A stretch of 36,995 bases of DNA from an uncultured Lachnospiraceae bacterium (GTDB lineage: Bacteria; Bacillota; Clostridia; Lachnospirales; Lachnospiraceae): positions 1 to 36,995 of the forward strand of contig CANQOK010000023.1 in NCBI GenBank assembly GCA_947625465.1. The letters run 5' to 3'. Below the pieces are notes generated by a model. That model searched no databases. It was not told where the DNA came from and was given only the letters and a program-made list of their open reading frames with translations. Below, in pieces: positions 17,245-27,257 of this stretch. Within the stretch, counting starts at the first letter, position 1. Each line of letters begins with the position of its first letter. The position numbers were made by a program, and so were the translations under genes.

Positions 17245-20172
17245 ATGAAACAGGCGGATTTAAACAGGCTGACGGCGTATGAACTGCTATTGACAAAACA
17301 GATTGAGGAGGTCAATGCGAAGGGATATCTGCTGCGGCATAAACGATCCGGCGCTATGCTGGTACTGATGGAGACGGATGATACCAATAAAGTGTTCAGT
17401 ATCGCGTTCCGGACGCCGGCGCCGGACAATACGGGAGTTCCGCATATTATGGAACATTCTGTTTTATGCGGCTCCAAAAGATTCCCCCTGAAGGACCCGT
17501 TTGTAGAATTGGTAAAGGGTTCTCTGAATACATTTTTAAACGCCATGACTTATCCGGACAAGACCATGTATCCGGTTGCAAGCTGTAATGATCAGGACTT
17601 TCAAAATCTGATGCATGTTTATATGGACGCGGTATTTTATCCGAATATATATCAGTATCGGGAGATCTTTTGTCAGGAAGGATGGAGCTATTCGATGGAA
17701 TCTCCGGAGGCCCCGCTTACGATCAACGGCGTAGTATATAACGAGATGAAAGGCGCGTTTTCTTCGGCGGACGATGTGCTGGACCGGGAGATCATGAATG
17801 CGCTGTTTCCGGATACCACCTATGCCAATGAGTCCGGCGGAGATCCTGTTCATATACCGGAACTGACGTACGAGCAGTTTCTGGATTTCCACAGGCGATA
17901 TTATCATCCCTGCAACAGTTACATTTATCTGTATGGCGACATGGATATGGCGGAAAAACTGCAGTGGCTGGATGAGGCGTATCTGAGTAATTTTGAGGCG
18001 ATCGAACTGGATTCTTCCATTGCCATGCAGCCGGCTTTTTCCGAAATGCGGGAAAAGACCATTTTCTATCCGGTCGGAGCGTCGGAACCGGAGCGGGACA
18101 ACACCTATCTGTCCTATAATGTTGTGGTCGGAGATTACAGAGATATCAATTTGAATATCGCGTTTCAGGTTCTGGAATACGCCCTGCTGAATATGCCCGG
18201 CGCACCGTTAAAGCAGGCGCTTTTGGATGCGGGGATCGGCAAGGATATCTACGGGCAGTATCATTACGGACAGCAGCAGCCGTATTTCTCAATTGTGGCA
18301 AAAAAGGCGAATCCGGAACAGAAAGAAGCCTTTGAAACCGTGATCCGGGATACCCTGGAGCGTATTGTCCGGGAAGGGTTCGCAAAAAAGTCGCTGCAGG
18401 CAGGGCTCAATGTCATTGAGTTCCATATCCGGGAGGCCGATTTTGGAGATTTTCCAAAGGGACTGCTCTTTGGATTAGAAGTGATGCAGAGCTGGCTCTA
18501 TGATAAGGAAAATCCGTTTGCGGGATTAGAGACCAATCCGGTTTTCGATTATCTGAAGGCAGAAATGCAGAATGGTTATTTTGAAAATCTGGTTCAGACC
18601 TATTTCCTTGAAAATCCGCACAAAGCGGTTGTGACCGCGGTGCCCAAAGCGGGACTGGCGACCGTCCGGGAACAGGAACTGGCGGAAAAACTGGAACAAA
18701 AGAAAGCGGCCATGGATGAGAGCGAGATCGCGGAGATCGTCAGACAGACCAAGGCTTTGAAAGCATATCAGGAAGCGCCGGATGCGCCGGAGGCAATAGA
18801 AAGCATTCCGCTGCTTTCCCTGAACGATATGAAAAAAACGCCGGAACCGTTCCACAATACAGAGAAAACGATTGCCGGTACGACTGTGCTGCATCATAAT
18901 TATTTTACCAACGGGATCGGCTATCTCCGGCTGGCTTTTGTGATAAAAGATCTGCCGGAAGAACTGCTTTCTTATCTGGGCATATATAATAATTTCTTCG
19001 GACTGCTGGATACCGAACATTTTTCTTATGGGGAACTGGATCAGGAGATCAATATCCACACCGGCGAGATGAGCAACAGCTGTACGGTATATTCGGATGC
19101 GCAGGATTCCGGCAAGTGGAAGCTGGTAATGGAGATCCGCGTTAAAGTAACTTACGATCAGATCGCGTTTCCGTTTGAGATCGTGGAAGAGATCCTGCGT
19201 CATACGAAGTTTGACAACCGGCGGCGGATCCTGGAACTGATCGAAGAGAACTGTTCCCGGCTGCAGTCCCAGCTGGCTGCCAGAGGAAATTCCACTGCGG
19301 CCATGCGTGCGCTTTCCTATTATTCGGAACCGGCTGCTGTGAACGAACGGCTCCGCGGAATTGATTTTTATGAGTTTTTGACAGACCTGAAAGCGCATTT
19401 TGACGCGCGTTATGAGGAGCTGATCGCGCAGCTTGAACGGGTGATCCGCTTTGTGTTCCGGCCGGAGAATCTGCTTATCAGCTATGCGGCGGATGAAGAA
19501 GGCTTTGCGCGGTTAGAACCAAATGTCGGAACGTTTAAAGACTGTCTGTTTACGGATCCTGTCCCGCACACCGGGATTACCTGTCCGGTCACTGCGAAAA
19601 GAGAAGGATTCCAGACGGCCTCCCAGGTGCAGTATGTGGCAATGGCAGGAAATTATAAGGAAGCGGGATACCGCTTTACCGGGACGATGCGCGTCGTGCG
19701 GCTGATCATGAGCTATGATTACCTGTGGAATGAGCTTCGGGTAAAGGGCGGCGCCTATGGGTGCGGCAACCAGTATACCAGAACCGGCGATTGCTATTTT
19801 ACTTCTTATCGGGATCCGCATCTGTCCCGTACCTTAGAGGTATATCGAAAGGTACCGGAGTATCTGCGCAGCTTTCAGGCGGATGAACGGGATATGGTAA
19901 AATATATTATCGGAACGTTCAGCGAAATGGATACGCCGCTGACGAACGCGAGCCGGGCCGGACGTTCGTATTCCGCATATCTCTGCCATGTGACAGAAGA
20001 AATGCTGGCAAAAGAGCGCGGGGAGGTGCTGCATACAACGCCGGAGGCAGTGCGGGCGCTTGCGGATCTGGTGGAAGCGGTTCTGGCGCAGCAGCATATT
20101 TGCGTGATCGGCAATGAAAGCAGACTGGAACAGGAGGCGGAACTGTTTACGGAAGTAAAACAGGTATTTTAA
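17245..20172 (+). CDS. M16C-family zinc metallopeptidase (presequence-protease-like)
   Basis: A large clam-shaped inverzincin related to mitochondrial presequence protease and falcilysin, which degrade unstructured peptides inside a closed chamber. The 975-residue protein carries the inverted zinc motif HIMEH at 67-71 with distal ligand E167 in YNEMKG. The middle contains the M16C-associated region (about 470-720, beginning near EQELAEKLEQKKAAMDESE), and the C-terminal half holds an inactive M16-like unit with the conserved GGAYGCG stretch near residue 835. No signal peptide is seen, so it should be cytoplasmic. AAAGGA precedes the ATG. The era gene follows after 13 bases, probably on the same transcript. 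Confidence 0.93.
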   Translation: MKQADLNRLTAYELLLTKQIEEVNAKGYLLRHKRSGAMLVLMETDDTNKVFSIAFRTPAPDNTGVPHIMEHSVLCGSKRFPLKDPFVELVKGSLNTFLNAMTYPDKTMYPVASCNDQDFQNLMHVYMDAVFYPNIYQYREIFCQEGWSYSMESPEAPLTINGVVYNEMKGAFSSADDVLDREIMNALFPDTTYANESGGDPVHIPELTYEQFLDFHRRYYHPCNSYIYLYGDMDMAEKLQWLDEAYLSNFEAIELDSSIAMQPAFSEMREKTIFYPVGASEPERDNTYLSYNVVVGDYRDINLNIAFQVLEYALLNMPGAPLKQALLDAGIGKDIYGQYHYGQQQPYFSIVAKKANPEQKEAFETVIRDTLERIVREGFAKKSLQAGLNVIEFHIREADFGDFPKGLLFGLEVMQSWLYDKENPFAGLETNPVFDYLKAEMQNGYFENLVQTYFLENPHKAVVTAVPKAGLATVREQELAEKLEQKKAAMDESEIAEIVRQTKALKAYQEAPDAPEAIESIPLLSLNDMKKTPEPFHNTEKTIAGTTVLHHNYFTNGIGYLRLAFVIKDLPEELLSYLGIYNNFFGLLDTEHFSYGELDQEINIHTGEMSNSCTVYSDAQDSGKWKLVMEIRVKVTYDQIAFPFEIVEEILRHTKFDNRRRILELIEENCSRLQSQLAARGNSTAAMRALSYYSEPAAVNERLRGIDFYEFLTDLKAHFDARYEELIAQLERVIRFVFRPENLLISYAADEEGFARLEPNVGTFKDCLFTDPVPHTGITCPVTAKREGFQTASQVQYVAMAGNYKEAGYRFTGTMRVVRLIMSYDYLWNELRVKGGAYGCGNQYTRTGDCYFTSYRDPHLSRTLEVYRKVPEYLRSFQADERDMVKYIIGTFSEMDTPLTNASRAGRSYSAYLCHVTEEMLAKERGEVLHTTPEAVRALADLVEAVLAQQHICVIGNESRLEQEAELFTEVKQVF

Positions 20173-20185
20173 ATGAGGAGATCGC

Positions 20186-21088
20186 ATGGAACAAACGTAT
20201 AAATCGGGATTTGTGGCATTGATCGGCAGGCCCAATGTGGGAAAGTCTACTTTGATGAACCGTCTGATCGGTCAGAAGATCGCCATTACCTCGAATAAGC
20301 CGCAGACGACTCGAAACCGGATTCAGACCGTATATACTTCCAAAGAGGGACAGATCATCTTTTTGGATACTCCGGGGATTCACAAGGCGAAAAATAAATT
20401 GGGCGAATACATGATGCATGTGGCGCAGAAAACGTTAAGCGAGGTGGACGTGGTCGTATGGCTGGTGGAGCCGACTTCCTATATCGGGGCAGGAGAACGG
20501 CATATCGCCGAACAGCTGGCAGGTCTGCATCTGCCGGTGATCCTGGTGATCAATAAAACCGATATGGTGAAACGGGAGGAGATCGCGGAATCCATCGCCG
20601 CTTATGGAAAACTGTTCCCGTTTGACGAGATCATTCCCACTTCCGCGATCCGGGGACAGAATACGGAGACGATCCTTACCTGTATTTTCAAATATCTGCC
20701 GTACGGTCCGCAATATTATGACGAAGATACGGTTACGGATCAGCCCGTCCGGCAGATCGTGGCGGAAATCATCCGGGAAAAGGCGCTGCATGCTTTAAAT
20801 GATGAAATCCCGCATGGGATCGCTGTTGTGATCGATCGGATGAAGGAACGGCAGGGCGGCGGATTTTATGATATTGACGCCACGATCATCTGTGAACGGG
20901 ATTCCCACAAAGGGATCATCATCGGAAGGCAGGGCAGTATGTTGAAGAAAATCGGCACCAATGCCCGGTATGAGATTGAGCGTCTGGTGGAGTGTCAGGT
21001 GAATCTGAAACTCTGGGTTAAAGTAAAGAAGGAATGGCGGGACAGTGATCTTATGCTCAGCAATTTCGGATATCAAAAACAGGACTAA
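20186..21088 (+). CDS. era: GTPase Era
   Basis: Era is an essential GTPase that binds the 3' end of 16S rRNA and checks 30S assembly. The 300-residue protein has G1 GRPNVGKS (14-21), the switch region TTRNRIQT, G3 DTPGIH (61-66) and G4 NKTD (123-126). A C-terminal type-II KH domain has GIIIGRQGSMLKKIGTNAR. Length is normal. AGGAG precedes the ATG. It is followed by recO 26 bases on, the standard era-recO order. The cytidine deaminase and ybeY genes often placed upstream in Firmicutes are absent here and are replaced by the M16C peptidase. Confidence 0.97.
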   Translation: MEQTYKSGFVALIGRPNVGKSTLMNRLIGQKIAITSNKPQTTRNRIQTVYTSKEGQIIFLDTPGIHKAKNKLGEYMMHVAQKTLSEVDVVVWLVEPTSYIGAGERHIAEQLAGLHLPVILVINKTDMVKREEIAESIAAYGKLFPFDEIIPTSAIRGQNTETILTCIFKYLPYGPQYYDEDTVTDQPVRQIVAEIIREKALHALNDEIPHGIAVVIDRMKERQGGGFYDIDATIICERDSHKGIIIGRQGSMLKKIGTNARYEIERLVECQVNLKLWVKVKKEWRDSDLMLSNFGYQKQD

Positions 21089-21114
21089 ACGGATACAAGG
21101 AAACGGAGGCAGCT

Positions 21115-21861
21115 TTGAATCAGACAGAGGTCAGGGGAATGGTGCTGTCAGCCATGCCCATCGGAGAATATGATAAGCGACTGGTTCTTTTGACAAGGGA
21201 AAAAGGGAAAATATCCGCCTTCGCCAGGGGAGCAAGGCGGCAGAACAGTCCGTTTTTAGCGGGCAGCCGACCGTTTTCTTTTGGGACGTTTACAGTCTTC
21301 GAGGGCAGGGACAGTTACGGACTGACCGGAGCGAATATTTCAGAATTTTTTCCCAAACTGACCGGGGATATTGCCATGACCTCTTATGGCTTTTATTTTC
21401 TGGAACTGGCAGACTATTTTTCCAGAGAAGGAGTGGACGGGAAGGATATGCTGAATCTGCTGTATCTTACCTTCCGCACCATGGAGAAAGAGACGTTAAG
21501 TCTGCCGCTGATCCGTTGTATTTATGAATTGAAGACGATGACGCTGCAGGGAATGTATCCGGATTTCTTTATCTGCAGGCACTGCGGCGGGAAAGCGGAT
21601 CTGGTCTGGTATGATCCGTCCCGGATGGAAATATTCTGTGATTCCTGCGGGACGCAGAGCCAGCAGCTGGTGAAATTAAAGGACTCCACGCTGTATGCGC
21701 TGCAGTATATCGTATCCAGCCCGATCGGAAAGCTGTTTTCCTTTCAGGTAACGCCGGAGGTCTTATCACAGATGGAACAGATCATCGGGCAGCTGATCAA
21801 ACGGTATGTGGAAAAGCCGCTGCGCGCGCTGGAAATGCTGGAAATGCTGGCGGCAGAGTAA
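21115..21861 (+). CDS. recO: DNA repair protein RecO
   Basis: RecO helps RecR load RecA on SSB-coated single-stranded DNA in the RecF pathway. The 248-residue protein shows the N-terminal OB-fold pattern EVRGMVLSAMPIGEYDKRLVLLTREKGKISAFARGARR. A zinc-finger segment with two CxxC pairs (CRHCGG and CDSCG) lies near residues 160-185. The start is TTG at 21115 with ACGGAGG at 21103-21109; the first internal ATG would cut into the OB fold. It follows era closely and is probably the last gene before the promoter at 21879. Confidence 0.94.
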   Translation: MNQTEVRGMVLSAMPIGEYDKRLVLLTREKGKISAFARGARRQNSPFLAGSRPFSFGTFTVFEGRDSYGLTGANISEFFPKLTGDIAMTSYGFYFLELADYFSREGVDGKDMLNLLYLTFRTMEKETLSLPLIRCIYELKTMTLQGMYPDFFICRHCGGKADLVWYDPSRMEIFCDSCGTQSQQLVKLKDSTLYALQYIVSSPIGKLFSFQVTPEVLSQMEQIIGQLIKRYVEKPLRALEMLEMLAAE

Positions 21862-21878
21862 TTTTTTTACGGAAACAG

Positions 21879-21907
21879 TTGAAAAAACAGGAATAATTTT
21901 GTAGAAT
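21879..21907 (+). promoter_or_regulatory. Candidate promoter of the lipoprotein-glyS operon
   Basis: TTGAAA (21879-21884) and TAGAAT (21902-21907) are separated by 17 bases, about 40 bases before the lipoprotein start. The leader is too short for a T-box, so glyS is apparently not controlled by uncharged tRNA-Gly from here. Confidence 0.65.
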
Positions 21908-21946
21908 ATGCAGTAGCTTTATCCATACATAGGAAGGGGATATGAG

Positions 21947-22648
21947 ATGAGAAAGAGAGATCAGGCGCACGGAGCGTTCCGGACAGGCAGACTGCGGATC
22001 CTTGCGTTTGTATTGGTCTTCTGCATGGCCGGATTCTGCGGCTGCGGCGATGAAAAAGAAAACAAAGAGACGGAACCGGAGACCGTGGCGGTACACGCGG
22101 GGGAACATCTGCTGCATCTGGCGGAGAACGGTACGGTAACGGATCAGATCGTAGAAGAATTCAAAGATGAAAAATATGACCAGGAGCAGTTTCGGGCTGA
22201 TGTGGAAGCGGAACTAAAAGAAGTCAATGCAAAAGGAAATGTGGCGTCGCTTCAGAGTCTGGAACTGAAGGACGGACTCATGACGGTTGTGCTGCAGTTC
22301 TGGTCGCCGGAAGCGTATGCCGCTTATAATCAGAAGTATGTGACCGGAGAAGAAGTGATCCTGTTCCAGGGCAATATAGAGGGCGCCGCTAATCAGGGCT
22401 ATGATATGGATGCGGCATTTGTGAAAGCGGGGACCAATGAGACGGTCAGTCCGGATACCATAAAAGCGGATGCGGAACTGAAGGTGATCATTACCAATCA
22501 GGCATGCAAACTGACGGCCGATTATCCGATTGTTTATGTTTCAGAAGGCGTAACGATGGATACCGGCGCCGCCGTTACAAAGGCAGATTCCGTGAATTAC
22601 ATTTTTTATAAAAACGATACGTCTGTGAAGGAGGACGAAGAATCATGA
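21947..22648 (+). CDS. Putative lipoprotein of unknown function
   Basis: I do not recognise the family. The 233-residue product begins with a basic stretch ([17 protein letters not shown]), then a hydrophobic helix ending [12 protein letters not shown], which looks like a lipoprotein signal although the lipobox (F-C-G-C) is not ideal. An acidic linker follows, then a mixed alpha/beta region with no recognisable catalytic motif (about 45-225). The start ATG has a GAAGGGGAT-like site upstream. Its stop overlaps the glyS start as ATGA, so it appears translationally coupled to glycyl-tRNA synthetase, an unusual partnership with no obvious functional reason. Confidence 0.8.
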   Translation: MRKRDQAHGAFRTGRLRILAFVLVFCMAGFCGCGDEKENKETEPETVAVHAGEHLLHLAENGTVTDQIVEEFKDEKYDQEQFRADVEAELKEVNAKGNVASLQSLELKDGLMTVVLQFWSPEAYAAYNQKYVTGEEVILFQGNIEGAANQGYDMDAAFVKAGTNETVSPDTIKADAELKVIITNQACKLTADYPIVYVSEGVTMDTGAAVTKADSVNYIFYKNDTSVKEDEES

Positions 22649-24039
22649 CAGCAGAGAAGACAATGGATAAGATTGTAGCGTTGGCAAAGGCGAGAGGCTT
22701 TGTATATCCCGGCTCGGAAATATACGGCGGTCTGGCGAATACCTGGGATTACGGAAATCTGGGTGTGGAATTGAAGAATAATGTAAAAAAGGCGTGGTGG
22801 TCTAAGTTTATTCAGGAGAACCCGTACAATGTGGGCGTGGACTGCGCGATCTTAATGAATCCGCAGACCTGGGTGGCTTCCGGACATCTGGGCAGCTTTT
22901 CCGATCCGCTGATGGACTGCAAGGAATGTCATGAACGCTTCCGCGCCGATAAGATCATTGAAGATTATATGAGTGAGCATGGAATCGTACCGGAGAACAG
23001 CATTGACGCCTGGTCCCATGAAGAGATGGCTGCCTTTATCGAGGAGCATCAGGTTCCCTGCCCGACCTGCGGAAAGCATAATTTTACCGAGATCCGGGAA
23101 TTCAATCTGATGTTTAAGACGTTTCAGGGCGTTACGGAAGACGCGAAGAATACGGTTTATTTGAGACCGGAGACGGCGCAGGGTATCTTTGTCAACTTTA
23201 AGAATGTACAGCGTACATCCCGGAAAAAGATCCCGTTTGGAATCGGACAGATCGGAAAATCTTTCCGGAACGAGATCACGCCGGGTAACTTTACATTCCG
23301 TACCAGAGAATTTGAACAGATGGAACTGGAATTTTTCTGTGAGCCGGATACGGACCTGGAATGGTTCGCCTACTGGAAACAGTTCTGTATCAGCTGGCTG
23401 CAGAGCCTGGGCATGAAGCCGGAAGAGATGCGTGTCCGCGACCATGAAAAGGAAGAATTATCTTTCTACAGCAAGGCGACCACCGATATCGAGTTTTTAT
23501 TCCCGTTTGGCTGGGGTGAGCTGTGGGGCATTGCCGACAGAACCGATTACGACCTGACGCAGCATCAGAATGTATCCGGGGAGCCGATGGAGTATTTTGA
23601 CGATACCAAAGGAAAAAAATATATTCCGTATGTAATTGAGCCGTCGCTGGGCGCCGATCGTGTGACGCTGGCATTCCTGTGCGGCGCTTATGATGAGGAA
23701 GAACTGGAAGGCGGCGATATGCGGACTGTGCTGCATTTCCACCCGGCGCTGGCGCCGGTCAAGGTGGGCGTGCTGCCGCTGTCAAAGAAACTGAATGAAG
23801 GCGCGGAGAAGATTTATACGGAGCTGTCCAAGCTTTACAACTGTGAGTTTGACGACAGGGGCAATATCGGGAAACGCTACCGCAGGCAGGATGAGATCGG
23901 TACGCCGTTCTGTGTTACCTACGATTTTGATTCTGAGACTGACGGCTGTGTGACCGTCCGGGACCGCGATACAATGGCACAGGAACGAGTCGCCATTGCG
24001 GACCTGAAAGCGTATTTCGCGGATAAATTTGCATTTTAA
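22645..24039 (+). CDS. glyS: Glycyl-tRNA synthetase, single-chain type
   Basis: This class II synthetase attaches glycine to tRNA-Gly. The 464-residue protein is the alpha2 homodimer type (GlyQS). The N-terminal [27 protein letters not shown] is typical. Motif 2 appears as [19 protein letters not shown], motif 3 as [14 protein letters not shown], and the C-terminal anticodon-binding domain as [13 protein letters not shown] onward. A CxxC pair (CKEC...CPTC) in the insertion may bind zinc. The start codon overlaps the lipoprotein stop. A strong terminator follows the stop directly. Confidence 0.96.
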   Translation: MTAEKTMDKIVALAKARGFVYPGSEIYGGLANTWDYGNLGVELKNNVKKAWWSKFIQENPYNVGVDCAILMNPQTWVASGHLGSFSDPLMDCKECHERFRADKIIEDYMSEHGIVPENSIDAWSHEEMAAFIEEHQVPCPTCGKHNFTEIREFNLMFKTFQGVTEDAKNTVYLRPETAQGIFVNFKNVQRTSRKKIPFGIGQIGKSFRNEITPGNFTFRTREFEQMELEFFCEPDTDLEWFAYWKQFCISWLQSLGMKPEEMRVRDHEKEELSFYSKATTDIEFLFPFGWGELWGIADRTDYDLTQHQNVSGEPMEYFDDTKGKKYIPYVIEPSLGADRVTLAFLCGAYDEEELEGGDMRTVLHFHPALAPVKVGVLPLSKKLNEGAEKIYTELSKLYNCEFDDRGNIGKRYRRQDEIGTPFCVTYDFDSETDGCVTVRDRDTMAQERVAIADLKAYFADKFAF

Positions 24040-24050
24040 AAATGCTTGTA

Positions 24051-24078
24051 AAAAAAGGGTTGCATAACCCTTTTTTTT
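24051..24078 (+). terminator. Intrinsic terminator after glyS
   Basis: AAAAAAGGGTT pairs with AACCCTTTTTT around GCAT, and eight T residues in total form the 3' side. It is a clear Rho-independent terminator. The A run on the 5' side means it could also act in the reverse direction. Confidence 0.95.
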
Positions 24079-24213
24079 GTGATAAGATTCTACCTGTTGA
24101 GTATTTCTGACAAAGACAAATGTATTTCGGGTAAAAACATTTATGGACTTTTTACATATGATAAAAAGACGAAATCATCGCGGAAGCGAGGAAAGAAAGG
24201 CTTGGTAGAGAAT

Positions 24214-25533
24214 ATGAAAAAGGTAGTGAAATTCGGCGGCAGTTCATTGGCAAGCGCCGAACAGTTCCGGAAAGTAGGAGAGATTATCCGTTCCGATAAA
24301 TCGAGAAGATATGTAGTACCCTCTGCGCCGGGGAAACGGTATGACGGCGATACCAAAGTGACGGATCTGCTGTATCAGTGCTATGAACTGGCGGAACAGG
24401 AGAAGGATTTCAGCGAAGTGCTGGAGCAGATTGCTGCCCGTTACCAGGAGATCATAGACGGGCTGGAGCTGAAACTTTCCCTGCAGGAAGAGTTTGCGAA
24501 GATTGCCGAGAATTTTAAGCAAAAGGCGGGAAAAGAGTACGCGGCGTCCCGCGGCGAATATTTAAACGGGATCGTGATGGCGGATTATCTGGGCTTTTCC
24601 TTTATTGACGCCGCATCGGTCATTGTATTTCACAAAGACGGCTCGCTGAATACGGAGCGGACCCGGAAGGTATTAAGCGCCCGGCTGGTCGATGAAGGCT
24701 ATGTGGTGATCCCGGGATTTTACGGCGCACAGAGCGACGGTACGGTACGGACGTTTTCCAGAGGCGGTTCCGATATTACCGGTTCCATTGTGGCGCAGGC
24801 GGTTCATGCGGATATCTATGAAAACTGGACTGATGTTTCCGGTTTCCTGATCGCGGATCCCAGGATTATTCCGGATCCGGAGGGGATCGACTATATTACC
24901 TATAAGGAACTGCGGGAGCTATCCTACATGGGGGCTTCTGTCCTGCATGAGGATGCGATCTTCCCGGTCAGGAAGGAAGGAATCCCGATCAATATCCGGA
25001 ATACGAACCGTCCAGAAGATAAAGGAACGATGATCGTGGAGAGCACCTGCCACAGACCGAAATATACCATTACCGGGATCGCGGGGAAAAAAGGCTTTGT
25101 ATCCATTACCGTGGATAAGGATATGATGAACTCCGAGATCGGATTTGGAAGAAGAGTGCTGGAGGTATTTGAACGGGAAGGCATTTCCTTTGAACATATG
25201 CCGTCCGGGATCGATACTATGACCGTATTTGTACACGAAGACGGTTTCGCGCAGAAGGAGCAGCGGATTCTGGCCGGTCTGCACCGTGTTGTGAACCCGG
25301 ATACCATTGAACTGGAGAACGATCTGGCGCTGATCGCCGTTGTAGGGCGGGGAATGCGTGCGACCAGAGGTACCGCCGGCAGGATCTTTTCCGCGCTGGC
25401 ACATGCCCGCATCAATGTAAAAATGATCGATCAGGGCTCCAGCGAGTTAAATATCATCATCGGCGTGAAGAATGAGGATTTTGAAGCGGCGGTCAAAGCA
25501 ATTTACGATATTTTTGTAACCGTACAGTTATAA
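24214..25533 (+). CDS. Aspartate kinase, YclM/ThrD-like monofunctional type
   Basis: It phosphorylates aspartate, the first step toward threonine, methionine, lysine and diaminopimelate. The 439-residue protein starts MKKVVKFGGSSLAS, continues VVPSAPGKRYDGDTKVTDLL and TFSRGGSDITGSI, and ends in two ACT domains (about 285-355 and 370-435) for feedback control. The wording is closest to Bacillus YclM-type aspartokinase III. I start at ATG 24214; the frame is open back to 24079 in the terminator region, but that extension is not family-like. It heads a cluster with the ACT regulator, homoserine dehydrogenase and the ApgM-like gene, so it probably feeds threonine synthesis. Confidence 0.93.
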   Translation: MKKVVKFGGSSLASAEQFRKVGEIIRSDKSRRYVVPSAPGKRYDGDTKVTDLLYQCYELAEQEKDFSEVLEQIAARYQEIIDGLELKLSLQEEFAKIAENFKQKAGKEYAASRGEYLNGIVMADYLGFSFIDAASVIVFHKDGSLNTERTRKVLSARLVDEGYVVIPGFYGAQSDGTVRTFSRGGSDITGSIVAQAVHADIYENWTDVSGFLIADPRIIPDPEGIDYITYKELRELSYMGASVLHEDAIFPVRKEGIPINIRNTNRPEDKGTMIVESTCHRPKYTITGIAGKKGFVSITVDKDMMNSEIGFGRRVLEVFEREGISFEHMPSGIDTMTVFVHEDGFAQKEQRILAGLHRVVNPDTIELENDLALIAVVGRGMRATRGTAGRIFSALAHARINVKMIDQGSSELNIIIGVKNEDFEAAVKAIYDIFVTVQL

Positions 25534-25553
25534 TAGAAAGACAGGGGGCAAAA

Positions 25554-25997
25554 ATGGAGGACGACACAAAGTATTTTGTAGTCAGGAAAAAGGCGCTGCC
25601 GGAAGTGCTGCTGAAAGTGGTGGAAGCCAAACGGATGCTGGAGACAGATCCGGCCATGACCGTACAGAAGGCAGCGGAACAGCTGGGGATCAGCCGCAGC
25701 TCCTTTTATAAATACAAAGATGATATTTCTCCGTTTCATGACGATACACGGGGAAAAACCATTACGTTTGTCCTGCAGATGGATGATGAACCGGGCGTAT
25801 TGTCCAGTGTGTTAAAGACGATCGCGGAATCCAATGCCAATATTCTGACGATTCATCAGACCATTCCGATCAACGGGCTGGCGTCTCTGACATTGAGTGT
25901 GGAAGTGCTGTCTTCCTCCAAGGATATGTCGGGAATGATCCAGGAGATCGAAACCCAGAAGGGTGTTCATTATTTAAAAATTTTAGCAAAATCGTAG
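25554..25997 (+). CDS. ACT-domain protein of the PheB family with N-terminal HTH
   Basis: This small protein matches the UPF0735/PheB type: an N-terminal helix-turn-helix-like segment (about 35-60, VQKAAEQLGISRSSFYKYKD) and a C-terminal ACT domain (about 69-145, DDEPGVLSSVLKTIAESNANILTIHQ). Such proteins are thought to sense an amino acid, but the ligand and DNA target are not established. The 147-residue product has normal length. It lies 20 bases after the aspartokinase gene and 10 bases before hom, so it may sense threonine or a related end product for this operon. That role is inference from position. Confidence 0.88.
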   Translation: MEDDTKYFVVRKKALPEVLLKVVEAKRMLETDPAMTVQKAAEQLGISRSSFYKYKDDISPFHDDTRGKTITFVLQMDDEPGVLSSVLKTIAESNANILTIHQTIPINGLASLTLSVEVLSSSKDMSGMIQEIETQKGVHYLKILAKS

Positions 25998-26007
25998 GAG
26001 AGAAGAC

Positions 26008-27225
26008 ATGATTCAGATCGCAGTATTAGGATATGGCACCATCGGCTCCGGTGTTGTAGAAGTGTTGAAAACCAATTATGACAGTATCGCAAAGCGAAGC
26101 GGGCAGGAGATTCAGGTCAAATATGTGCTGGATCTGCGGGAATTTCCCGGAGATCCGATCCAGAAGATTTTAGTACATGATTTTACCACTATTTTGCATG
26201 ATCCGGACGTAGAAGTGATTGTGGAGACTATGGGAGGCACCAATCCGGCCTATACATTTGTAAAGCAGGCGCTGGAAGCCGGAAAAAGCGTCTGTACTTC
26301 CAATAAAGAACTGGTAGCGAAATACGGTCCGGAGCTTCTGGAGATCGCCAGACTGCATAACCGGAATTTCCTGTTTGAGGCCAGTGTCGGGGGCGGTATT
26401 CCGATCATCCGGCCGCTGAATCAGTGCCTGACTGCGGATGAGATCTATGAAATTACCGGGATCCTGAACGGAACCACCAACTATATGCTGACCAAAATGG
26501 CAAAGGAAGGCGCGAGCTTTGACGCGGTATTAAAGGAAGCGCAGGCATTGGGCTATGCGGAACGCAATCCGTCCGCGGATGTGGACGGCTTTGATGCCTG
26601 CCGGAAGATTGCAATTTTGGCATCTCTGGCCTTTGGAGAAAATGTCAACTATGAAGATATCTATACGGAAGGGATCACAAAGATTACAGATCGGGATTTC
26701 CTGTATGCGAAAGCGATGGGAACCGCGATCAAGCTGTTCGGGACCTGCAGGAAGACCGAGGGAGAACCGGAGCAGTTTTTTGCCAGTGTCTGCCCCGTGA
26801 TGATCGGAAACGACCATCCGCTGTTCGGCGTAGAGGGCGTTCTGAACGGGATTCTGGTACGGGGCAATGTGATCGGCGACGTGATGTTTTACGGAAGCGG
26901 AGCCGGCAAACTGCCGACTGCCAGTGCGGTCGTAGCTGACGTAGTGGATGCCGTCAAGCATCTGAATACCAATATCATGACCTTTTGGAGCAGCAAACCG
27001 CTGTCTCTGGCGGATATTGAAAAAGTACAAAATCAGTTCTTTGTGCGTGTGAAGAAGTATGAGGCCGATCATGTACAGAGTTTATTTGGAAATGTTGCAA
27101 AGATCACGGTTCCGGAATTGCCGGAGGAGTTCGCTTTTGTTACGGAACCCATGACAGAGGAAGCATTTGCGAATGCGGCGGGACAGTTAGACGGCCTGCT
27201 TGGCAGGATCCGGATCGGTCATTAA
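26008..27225 (+). CDS. hom: Homoserine dehydrogenase
   Basis: It reduces aspartate semialdehyde to homoserine with NAD(P)H, the branch point to threonine and methionine. The 405-residue protein has the Rossmann motif GYGTIGSGV (8-16), TSNKELVAKYG, the catalytic domain signatures GILNGTTNYMLTKM and GYAERNPSADVDGFDACRK with catalytic acidic and lysine residues, and a short C-terminal region (FFVRVKKYEADHVQSLFGN onward) that resembles a reduced ACT domain. AGGAGAGAAG precedes the ATG. It follows the PheB-like gene by 10 bases and precedes the ApgM-like gene by 32. Confidence 0.96.
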   Translation: MIQIAVLGYGTIGSGVVEVLKTNYDSIAKRSGQEIQVKYVLDLREFPGDPIQKILVHDFTTILHDPDVEVIVETMGGTNPAYTFVKQALEAGKSVCTSNKELVAKYGPELLEIARLHNRNFLFEASVGGGIPIIRPLNQCLTADEIYEITGILNGTTNYMLTKMAKEGASFDAVLKEAQALGYAERNPSADVDGFDACRKIAILASLAFGENVNYEDIYTEGITKITDRDFLYAKAMGTAIKLFGTCRKTEGEPEQFFASVCPVMIGNDHPLFGVEGVLNGILVRGNVIGDVMFYGSGAGKLPTASAVVADVVDAVKHLNTNIMTFWSSKPLSLADIEKVQNQFFVRVKKYEADHVQSLFGNVAKITVPELPEEFAFVTEPMTEEAFANAAGQLDGLLGRIRIGH

Positions 27226-27257
27226 GACAGCCTGATTTGGCAGAAAGTGTGAATTGT

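Noticed and set aside
21885-22644. T-box or glycine riboswitch ahead of glyS
   Set aside because: The leader is about 40 bases and holds none of the conserved blocks.
24079-24213. 45-residue N-terminal extension of aspartokinase
   Set aside because: It begins just after the terminator T run, and the family starts at MKKVVKFGGSS.
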